Shown one piece after another: positions 56,301 through 64,000 of a stretch of 64,000 bases of DNA. Position 1 is the stretch's first letter. Every line of letters begins with the position of its first letter. Source of the DNA: Cryptomeria japonica (lineage: Eukaryota; Streptophyta; Pinopsida; Cupressales; Cupressaceae). The stretch lies in contig NC_081406.1 of assembly GCF_030272615.1 (NCBI RefSeq), positions 219,364,997 through 219,428,996 of the forward strand. Direction: 5' to 3'. A model generated the notes under the pieces. It was not told the origin of the DNA. It saw only the letters and a program-made list of their open reading frames with translations, and searched no databases. The translations under genes were made by a program, and so were the position numbers.

Positions 56301-57730
56301 ATATTCCATTTAGGAATGCTGACTTAACATCCATGTGATACACTTCGAATCCTCTGTAAGCTGCAAATGCAAGTAGAGTCCTTACTCATTCCAATCTTGC
56401 AACTGGTGCAAATGTCTCACCATAGTCTTCACCTTCTTCTTGTGCATATCCTTTGCATACCAGTTTGGCTTTATTTCTGAATACCCATTTTGTACCTATT
56501 ACATTCTTGTTCTCCACTTTGGGTACTAGTGACCAAGTATTGTTCTTCTCTATCTCGTCAAGTTCTTCTTCCATTGCCTTGATCCAGTTTTCATCTCCAA
56601 AGGCTTCTTTTGTAGTTCTAGGCTCAATGGTGGAGATCATACAAGAGTTCTCTCTTATCCCTCTTCTAGTTAATACATCTGCATTCATGTCTCCTATAAT
56701 CTGATCGAGGCTATGATTGAGTCTAACATACCTTAGAATAACATGATCTTGTCTTTCAGGTTCTTCTTCTACTTCACTTTCTTTTTCAACTAAGGCTCTG
56801 ATGCCTTAAACTTGCTAAATGCTTATGTCTTGTCTTTCAAGAATGTGACCCACATCATCCTTGAGCAATCACTGGTAAATATCATGAAGCACCAATCACC
56901 TTGAATACTCCTAGTCCTCATTGGTCAACAAAGGTCAGTATGAACCAAATCTAGCAAATGTTTTGCTAAGAAAAATTTGTTCTTGAAGGTTGAGGATGTA
57001 ATTTTCCCTAACTGACATTCCTTGCACAAAGTATTCACTGGTTTGTCCAATTGTGGCAAACCTCTTACTTATTTGGACTTACTGACTCTTATAATGTTAT
57101 CAAAATTTACATGACAAAATCTCTGATGCCAAAGCCAACTATCTTCTACTTTTGCAATTAAACAACTATTGACTTTAGAGTTTAAATGAAACTAGTTACC
57201 TTTGGTTTGTTTGTCAGTTGCAATCAGTTTACCTTTGCTTCCATAAATCTTGCACACTCCATTCTTGAATTCCAATGGGTAACCTTTGTCATTGAATTGA
57301 GCAACACTCAAAAGATTGTGTTTCAGACCTTTAACCCAGTAGACATCATCTACACTGCTTTTACCATTCAGAGAGATGGATCCCTTTCCTTTCACCATGC
57401 AGGGTGAGTCATTCCCAAATCTAACAACACCTCCATCAAATTCCCTCAAAGTAAGAAACTTACTCTGGTCACCGGTCATGTGGTTTGAACAACCACTGTC
57501 TATAATCTAGTCATCAGAACTATCCATGCAAGAGACCAATGCCTTCTGATCTAATGTCTCTTATTTAATTGCAACAAAGACAATGTCCTCATTTGCATCT
57601 TCCTTAGATTCTTCATTTGTAAATACTCCATCCACTGCAATGAGACAATCTCTTTCACCTTTTCCTTTATACTTTCTATACTTCTCATGTTTTTGCTCAT
57701 TATCTCCATTATCTCTTTTACCAGGAGGAA
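53360..57730 (-). mobile_element. Internally deleted Copia element (pol plus 3' LTR)
   Basis: Minus-strand Copia coding (57480-55080) is followed by PPT-like AAAGGGGGAGA sites (about 55000-54985 and 54818-54806) and a probable 3' LTR (about 54800-53360). The LTR contains CTGTTAAG/CTGTTAGAG-type motifs, a TGAGAGGGGGGGTGGGTGAATC block near its outer end, and a 23-24 bp ATTACCGGTTGCAATACATC repeat (54650-54745). The 5' LTR and gag are missing. The right side ends abruptly near 57730 against a Ty3 protease. LTR boundaries are approximate. Confidence 0.75.
55080..57480 (-). pseudogene. Copia pol: GAG-pre-integrase, RT, RNase H (deleted)
   Basis: 57480-57192 is a protease-to-integrase linker (MTGDQSKFLTL...GLKHNLLSVAQ), followed by WLWHQRFCHVNF (GAG-pre-integrase). 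The integrase core is cut short near 56810 and fused to NENWIKAMEEELDE-like sequence before RT. RT: TKWVFRNK, KAKLVCKGYAQEEG, MDVKSAFLNGILEEEVYIEQ, LHKALYGLKQAPRAWY, and SVDDIIFGG where YVDD is expected (Tyr to Ser). RNase H: FYDNTSAINISKNP and STKEQLADFFTKPLPKAKFE. Several stops and frame changes. The order PR-IN-RT-RNH identifies Copia. Confidence 0.9.
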
Positions 57731-57734
57731 TTGT

Positions 57735-58375
57735 TGTGTCCCGATCACCACCTTCTGTGCCATGAGAGTCCTAGGGAGTTTGATGTCGTGTTGATCCACA
57801 CCGACGAGAAGGAATGTTGGTGGCCAGAGAGTAGGCTTGCCTAGACCTCTCCAAGTTTCTTTCGGTAGCACGTTGACTCCAGACCCGCCATACACAATGG
57901 TGTTTGTGAGCTTTTGTCCCATTATATCCATCTCCACCATGGCAGGTTTCCATCCAATGCTTACCGTGAGCAGCATAGGGTCCACGGCCTCTATACCAGG
58001 TTCCTTCACCAGAGCTGTACTATGTAGTTTAGTCATCGTCCGATGTTCTTGGTTGATGGTAGTGTCACCGACTGCATTTGTCAGGGCCATCCTCAACTGT
58101 GGCATGGTTTGTAGAAGGTCGGATACCCGCATGGGTATGGTGGTCTGTAACATCTACTTAATGATAGTCTTCTCTGGTCCTGACCGGAGTGGGGTAGTGG
58201 CAGCCAGGTGCGAGGCCCTCCGTTCTTCTGCCATCACCCGCTCAATATCTGCCCTGGCTTCTTGGAGTCTTTCCTTCTCCATGTGAGGGTCAGGATACAT
58301 GGCTTTTTTGTTTTGCAATCTTGTGATTTCCAGTACACCTTCCCTTGGTTATTCTACCTCCAGCATATTTACCCC
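57735..58375 (-). pseudogene. Ty3 aspartic protease fragment, dead active site
   Basis: From about 58150 the frame reads as a retropepsin-like domain (MVEMDIMGQKLTNTIVYGGS, then GVNVLPKETWRGLGKP). The catalytic D-G-G-S is here Y-G-G-S (TAT for GAT). An internal TAA lies just before the methionine at 58153. After VVIGTQQFLLV the sequence changes into Copia. Confidence 0.75.
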
Positions 58376-60485
58376 TTATTGCTTTGGACACTCTGTGTCC
58401 TCATGATTTCTGGGACTGCACCACTTGCACAACAAACTTCCTACGTCATCTCCATTTTGGCATTCTCGCGCAAAGTGACCCCATCGGTTGCATTTCCAGC
58501 ATTGTATCATGGGTCGTCCCTTCATGTCGTATTGAATTTTACTTCGCAGAGTGTTAGTATTGGACCTGTTGTTACCCCGTTGGTTGTTTTGGTACCCTCC
58601 AGGAGAGGCGTCAGAGTTTGCTGCCGGCTTCAGAAGTGTTGTTGCTGGTGTGACTTGGTCGGATTGGGTGTAGAGAACTTGTGTGCTCCATGCTTTTAGG
58701 TTGTACGGGCATTCCTTAATGGAATGTCCCATTACTTGGCAGATGTCACAGAAAGCTTTACGAGGGCAACTCCCCTTAGTGTGCCCTTCTGTTTTGTAGT
58801 TGCTGCACCATAGTTCCTTTCCTTCTTTGCCACCTTCTTTGTTAGCTTTTAGTTCTTTCATCATCCTCATCATATCCTTTCGGAGTGCTTGCATCATTTT
58901 GGACTCCCCATCACTGTCTTCATCCGTATTGTCACCATCGCTCACCCAACGCTTCCCCCTGGATGTTTTATTTTCACTTTCAATATCCATCATCCGGTTG
59001 TATGCTTCATCATACGAGGGTGGAGGAACCACCTTCATCTTCCATCTGAGAGATGGTACCAGCCCTTCAACAAACCACCACTTCTTGAGGCCATCAGCTG
59101 ACTGGTTCTCCATTTTGTTGAGTAGTTCCCTTAGCCTTCTGTTATATGCCCATACACTTTCACTTTTTCCTTGCTTGGTGTTGTAAATCTCTGCCACGAT
59201 TTCATTGTCATCCCGTAGGAATTTGAACTCCTCTTGGAAAGCCTTCTTCAGACTGTTCCAGGACGTTTTATACTGGGCATCCAAGTCTGTATACCAATCA
59301 ATTGTTATCCCCTGCAGGGTGGCTGGAAATGCCTTCAACCAGTAATCCTGGTCGTCTTGGCCATTTGCCTCCCAAATGGTCATGCATGTCTTACAATGTT
59401 GTACGGGGTCCTCCGACCCATCGCCCATGAATTTTAGAAGCTTTTGTTTCTTTGAGGTGTGTGCCATTGTTCTTGCCTGGAGGGTTTTATGTAGTGCTTG
59501 GAAGTGGCTATATGTTGGGAAGGTATTATGTGTCCCAGAGGTACCGTACGCTCTTGGCCCTGTTGGACCCCTGTCCATAGGGCTTTGGTCACCCTCACTC
59601 CTATAGTCCCTCCTTCCTGGGGTTTCCGGATTTGACCCTCCTATTTTGATGCCCTTCGATAAGAACAAATTCCTGATGCCAGATATTGTTGCTTCAAAAA
59701 TAGTGGCGATCTCTTCGTGCGAGTCCCGTACCGCCTCCTCTCCTTGTTCAAAATGTTCTGACGGGTTGCTCTGCGACTCGGCTCCGGAGTCCTCTTCACT
59801 TGACGTCGAGTGTGGGGCCTGGTTGGCGAGATGTTCCTTCGCTATGTCTGGAAGTGGCAAGTTCCTGGCGACCTCGACCAACTCCTTCAATGTACCCAAC
59901 CTTTGTCTCTCTCGACTATGACTCCGACTCACACTTCGACTTCTGTTGCATTTCTCTGGGCTCTTCTAGTCAGCAACCTCCCTTAGCCGTCATCTCCGTT
60001 CAACCTATTCTTTTATGCAGAGAGATCTCTTTACAGTTCCCTCGTCTACTCCTTCGGTGGCAGTGGTACGTTTGTCTTTGTTTGGTTGTAGGGGCATCAA
60101 GTGCCAAAGGTACAACGTCGACTAGCCTCCCTCTCCTCTTCCTCCCTACAACTCTGCTCCTCGTACCTTCGGAGTACTTATTGCCGACAGAGTTTTCGTG
60201 CAGTTTCCTCCCTTCAGTCTTGAAGTGCAATCATATTTCTGGAAGTAACCTTGGAATACTTCGAAGTAGGTCAAAGACGGGAGTGCTGACGGTGAGTTCA
60301 CCACGTACCGTGCCTTTAGAGATGGCTCTCTCCCGAGCCTCCCTCTGCACGTACTGCGTGACTGACATGTCCCACAACTCTACCAAGTCTGCCATCAACT
60401 GATCCTCTCGTGCCTCTTCCGTGGTACTCTCTTCGTGCGTGTCACTGTCCATGACAATTAATTGCTGGTTGAATGGCCGGCCCAT
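58376..60485 (-). pseudogene. Ty3 gag with four zinc knuckles
   Basis: 59932-58376 is one open frame of 518 codons. The capsid core has ITIDWYTDLDAQYKTSWNSL and FQEEFKFL. C-terminal knuckles are CDICQVMGHSIKECP and CWKCNRWGHFAREC (both C-x2-C-x4-H-x4-C), plus degenerate CSNYKTEGHTKGSC and CKWCSPRNHEDTEC. An upstream piece, 60485-60231 (MGRPFNQQLIVMDSD...), probably belongs to the same polyprotein but is separated by stops. Plus-strand frames here are shadows. Confidence 0.88.
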
Positions 60486-60545
60486 TAATTCCTTCCGCCT
60501 GCTGCCATAGTTATCTCCAGGTTCGTTCAGGCAATGACACCAAAA

Positions 60546-60901
60546 TGTTTAGCCCTTAATGTTAGGTTGGTAGCACTCACAGATAACACAATGTTTTCCG
60601 CACGTACCAGTTATTCATGTAACAGAACATTCATCTATTGCAGCATAAGTAATAATGATAAACAACTAGGCCGGAAGAGTTATATCTTTATTGAATTATC
60701 CCGAATATATCCATACATAATCTCCCGTGCCGAGGTTCCATCCAAACAATATATAGACCCGACGGTTGGCCAGGTTGCCAACCATCACCAACTCCCAACT
60801 ACTACCCGACGGGAACCTCTCGGCGACGCAACAAACCATAACACAATATAAACACAATTATAACTATTATTCTTACTAACATAGGCTATTTAACCCTAAC
60901 A
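60546..60901 (-). repeat. 5' LTR (356 bp) of a Ty3 element
   Basis: Starts TGTTTAGCCC and ends ACCCTAACA. On the minus strand it is followed by TTTTGGTGTCATTGCCTGAACG, whose TGGTGTCA-type start is a PBS (60542-60525); the tRNA is unclear. AATATATAGACC at about 60748 may include the TATA box on the minus strand. The 3' partner is missing. Confidence 0.75.
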
Positions 60902-61609
60902 ATAGGAAAGAATATTTACAAAAAATATTGCAATTATAGAGAATAAGCACAACAGTGGAAGCTTGCCAGTGATATCTTATCTGTGTTTGACTTTTGACAT
61001 TCAAACTCTAGTTTCCAGGAAATACTTAGGTACTATATGAGATATGATAAATAAATATGCACTATGTTAATTTTCTTTCTTTTTCGTTTCAGAGGGTTGG
61101 CAGATTAATTGGGAAAATATAATGTTGAAAAAACTGTTTGATTACTGGGCAGTATTCTGCAATAATTATTGCAAATATCAAGCTCAGAGCAGCTACAACA
61201 AGCTCAATAACACTGTTATATTAGATTCTCTGCCACGATCAGTGGGGATAGCCTTTTAAGCTATTGCTGGTATTGGCAAACCATTTAACTAATACATAAT
61301 GAAGTACCTTATTCCTTTTGCTTTGCTACTTGCTACTATTTGTAACTGTGTTATGTATAAGCTGTTTTGCAAAAATATGCTTGATGTCCTTGAAAAGTTC
61401 TTACATATATCAGTTTTTTCAACTAGTCCAAACCTCCTAGTTTTTTATTCTGCAATTGCACTATACACTTTTGGTTTTGTACTTTTACTTGAATCCTTTT
61501 TCTCACTGTCCTCGTCATAGAGGTCTTTACATTCAATTTCCATTTGACAGTTTGACAATCTAATGCTAATTCCATTTTTTCTTGATGCATTTCCAATGCT
61601 TCTTTGTAG
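60902..61609. other. IF-2 intron, 3' part
   Basis: T-rich sequence before the acceptor TTCTTTGTAG at 61609. No exon with IF-2 similarity is visible here. Small plus and minus open frames (61299-61520, 61445-61639) have no support. Confidence 0.6.
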
Positions 61610-62647
61610 GAACTGGGAATAAATATGAGACGTGTACATTCAGAGAAAGGTGCAAAAGTTGAAACACGTCCTGCAGTGATAACAGTTATGGGGCATGTTG
61701 ATCATGGTAAAACTTCACTTCTTGATGCTCTAAGGCAAACATCTCTGGCAGCAAAAGAAGCTGGTGGTATCACTCAACACTTAGGAGCATTTGTTGTGAG
61801 CATGCCATCTGGAGCATCTCTTACTTTCCTGGACACTCCTGGGCATGCTGCCTTTAGTGCTATGCGAGCAAGGGATGCTGCAGTTACAGATGTGGTGGTG
61901 CTTGTGGTAGCTGCTGATGATGGGGTTATGCCTCAGACTCGTGAAGCTATGGCTCATGGACAGTCAGCAAATGTGCCTGTTGTGGTGGCAATCAACAAAT
62001 GTGACAAGGCAAATGCAGACCCTGAAAAAATACGAATACAACTTTGTACAGAGGGATTGGCATTAGAGGAAATGGGGGGTGATGTGCAAGTGGTTGAGAT
62101 ATCAGCAACAGAAAATATTGGTTTGGATAAGCTGGAGGAAGCTTTACTGCTCCAGGCTGAACTAATGGATTTGAAAGCACGCATTGATGGTAATGCTTAC
62201 GCATATGTTGTTGAAGCACGACTTGATCGCTGTCATGGCCCTTTAGCTACAGCAATAGTTCGTTCTGGAACATTAGTTCCCGGCCTTTACATTGTTGTTG
62301 GTGCTGAGTGGGGAAAGGTCAGGGCTCTGCGCGATATGTCTGGTCGACCTGTTCAATCAGCAGGGCCTTCGATGCCTGTTGAGATTGAAGGGCTTCGAGG
62401 TCTACCTTTGGTAGGAGATGAGCTTTCTGTTGTTGCCACAGAGGAGAGAGCAAGAAAATTGAGCAACGGAAGAAAAACAAGATTTGAAGAAGAGCGAATT
62501 AAAAAGAAAAGTGAAGAGGCAGCTAAGATGTCAGATCTTGTGGATGAAGGAGTTGAAAAAGTTGAAATGGCACTTATTGTTAAAGCTGATGTGCAAGGTA
62601 CTGTCCAGGCTGTAACAGATGCATTAAAGACACTGAATAGTTCCCAG
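61610..62647 (+). CDS. MTIF2: Translation initiation factor IF-2, mitochondrial type, G-domain exon
   Basis: 346 codons open in phase 0 from acceptor TTGTAG|GAACTGGG to donor CAG|GTGCAT. The start is [11 protein letters not shown]. GTPase motifs in order: G1 [10 protein letters not shown]2 region GGITQHLG, G3 DTPGHAAF, G4 NKCD, G5 SATENIGLD. Domain II follows ([40 protein letters not shown]), then a charged helix and the start of domain III ([20 protein letters not shown]). The [12 protein letters not shown] and [12 protein letters not shown] wording and the VEARLD segment match plant mitochondrial IF-2 rather than the plastid FUG1 type. It delivers initiator tRNA to the small ribosomal subunit with GTP hydrolysis. 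N-terminal exons with the presequence were not found. The gene has no stops or damage. Confidence 0.96.
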
Positions 62648-62718
62648 GTGCATATGAAAACAATTAATATTTGGGTGTTTTTTATCATCTTAATTTCCTA
62701 ACTACATTGCATTACCAG

Positions 62719-62868
62719 GTGCTTGTCAATATTGTTCACAAAGGAGTTGGAGCAATTTCTCAAGCTGACGTGGATTTAGCCCAAGCATGTGGGGCATGCG
62801 TTGTGGGCTTCAATATACGTAACACACCAAGTTCTGTAGATGCGGCTGCTCGTCAAGCAAATATAAAT
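62719..62868 (+). CDS. MTIF2: IF-2, mitochondrial type, domain III exon
   Basis: 50 codons in phase 0 after a short 71-bp intron (acceptor ATTACCAG): [20 protein letters not shown], then [14 protein letters not shown], ending AARQANIN at a GTAAAA donor. If read through, a TGA follows two codons later, so splicing to a further exon is expected. The HHRVIYHLLED segment, the rest of domain III and domain IV are absent and should lie beyond 64000. Confidence 0.92.
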
Positions 62869-64000
62869 GTAAAATGAATCACTCCCTAAAATTAAGAGTT
62901 GATTTATTTTTTGTCTGACAGATTTGTAGTTTCTCATCAAAGCAGGTCTACCTTGTTTTGATGTTTTTTAGTTCAGTAACATTATGAAATTTAGTATTGT
63001 TTAGCATAAAAAATTCCTTCTCTAAATGGAAATTCTTTATATCCTTATAATAGGCAGCTTCATTAAATTTAATTTTTACAATTAACCATTGCACAATGGC
63101 ATTCTTGTAGAGCTAGTCTGTTAAGCAGATTTAGTTCTGAACAGTAGATGAAACATGTGATTATTGGCTTTAATGTGAAATATGGAGATCAAGTCTTGTT
63201 AGTCTTCGTTTTATAAAATTACTGTTTTTTATGTTATGATGCTCAGACACTGGCCCAAATACACAAATACATAAGCTACTACAGAAAAAAATGGAAAGAG
63301 CCTCGCAAACAAATTAATTAAAGGAAATAGGAAGGCCAAGTTTAAGAAAATATGTGCAACATATACTGAGAAACACTCATATTATAAAATAGGTCGATGA
63401 ACAAGCTGAGAAGAAATCATTTAGAAGCAATATCTGTGTCATAAGTTGTCTCATTTCAGTACAATTTTTTGAGGTGCTCTCTACCACAGTTGGAAAACTC
63501 AAGGTTGGCAGCCTTTTGACTTTGATTTGAGACTCAGTGAAACTTGGCAAAAAAGGAAACAAATTACACAAAAAAAAAACAAGCATTTGGAATTTTGGAG
63601 AATTCATAAGTCTATTATGGATATCAATTTGTCATAATTTAAAGATGACATGCATTATATGACCAAAAATTTGAAATTTCAAAGTTTCCAAATCACAAAT
63701 AATAATTATTTAATGATTCACAACGGACATGTCATAAACCGAAAGATACAATTTATGTACTCATTTGCCCCCTCCTAGTAGTAGTACTTTGGAGTCTCAA
63801 ACTAGAAGTAAATCAATATCAACATGAGGAGTGACTGATTTCTCAAGTATGTCTTCATCTTCTTCCAAAGCCTCTAGCTCTACTGCTGCCCTCTCCAATA
63901 TAGCAAGATCTTCATTGCTGGACATAACAGCTTCTTCGACAGTCGAATTAACAAGCAGATTGATATTATTCAAGCTGATGGCATCATGAGTACTTTCCAC
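62869..64000. other. IF-2 intron, no exon seen
   Basis: AT-rich sequence without an IF-2 exon. The one protein-like frame is on the minus strand at the window edge and is listed separately. Confidence 0.6.
63797..64000 (-). CDS. Acidic C-terminal ORF fragment, unknown
   Basis: A minus-strand frame enters from beyond the window and stops at 63797. It reads as plausible protein: ISLNNINLLVNSTVEEAV, then SNEDLAILERAAVELEALEE, ending TPHVDIDLLLV. It is rich in Glu/Asp and Leu, probably helical. I do not recognise it. It could be the 3' end of a TE gene or an exon of a convergent or nested gene. Only 67 codons are visible, so chance is possible. Confidence 0.35.
   Translation of the reverse strand: MESTHDAISLNNINLLVNSTVEEAVMSSNEDLAILERAAVELEALEEDEDILEKSVTPHVDIDLLLV

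Larger units (their letters stand above)
57731..60901 (-). mobile_element. 5' half of a Ty3 element (LTR, gag, start of protease)
   Basis: Minus-strand order: 5' LTR 60901-60546, PBS just inside, a gag region 60485-58376, then a protease fragment to about 57735, where it joins the Copia element head-on. No RT, integrase or 3' LTR is present. The breakpoint falls within the protease reading frame (VIGTQQFLLV), so it looks like a deletion or recombination junction rather than a clean insertion. Confidence 0.8.

Noticed and set aside
58208-60402. Plus-strand ORFs up to 200 codons opposite the Ty3 gag
   Set aside because: The minus strand carries a 518-codon gag with zinc knuckles. The plus-strand frames have no features.
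61954-62688. Minus-strand ORFs opposite the IF-2 exon
   Set aside because: Shadows of a strongly conserved plus-strand coding exon.

Overview
The window is plant nuclear DNA. It has split genes with GT/AG introns, organelle-targeted bacterial-type GTPase genes, and a load of LTR retrotransposons that makes up most of the sequence. The mix points to a large, TE-rich genome, and a gymnosperm such as a conifer would fit. That fit means Tat/Ogre-like Ty3 elements with LTRs over 5 kb, introns over 10 kb and few genes. I could not confirm the taxon.

Layout. 1-2740 is a giant hairpin-forming inverted repeat whose left end lies outside the window. 2741-10836 is mostly AT-rich non-coding DNA with degraded duplications and a small terminal-inverted-repeat element. 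10837-35768 is a plus-strand gene for a chloroplast-type DAR GTPase (DGP3), with eight secure exons and two tentative 5' ones. Its two largest introns, about 10.2 and 10.7 kb, are filled by a 5.2-kb solo LTR, a Copia LTR scrap and a truncated Tat-like element with a 6.7-kb LTR. 37539-50309 is a full-length Ty3 element of Tat type on the minus strand, with LTRs, a CATAT target duplication, PBS and PPT. It carries protease-RT-RNaseH-second RNaseH-integrase, but no recognisable gag capsid domain. It also carries a plus-strand (antisense), intron-containing plant mobile domain gene. 53360-60901 is a deleted Copia element abutting the 5' half of another Ty3 element. 61610-62868 holds two exons of a mitochondrial-type translation initiation factor IF-2 gene that continues beyond the window. 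Its 5' exons were not found.

The two host genes are both predicted organellar translation GTPases: one for ribosome assembly in the plastid, one for initiation in the mitochondrion. They lie head to tail about 26 kb apart, separated almost entirely by retroelements. I see no operon-like link between them.

The most unusual items are: the antisense PMD gene inside a gag-less retroelement; an 18-copy hairpin array with a period of about 176 bp in a long LTR; a decayed protein gene of about 3.2 kb apparently carried inside the U3 of a related LTR; and a DAR GTPase whose G3 aspartate is replaced by glycine and whose best 5' splice model contains a stop codon.
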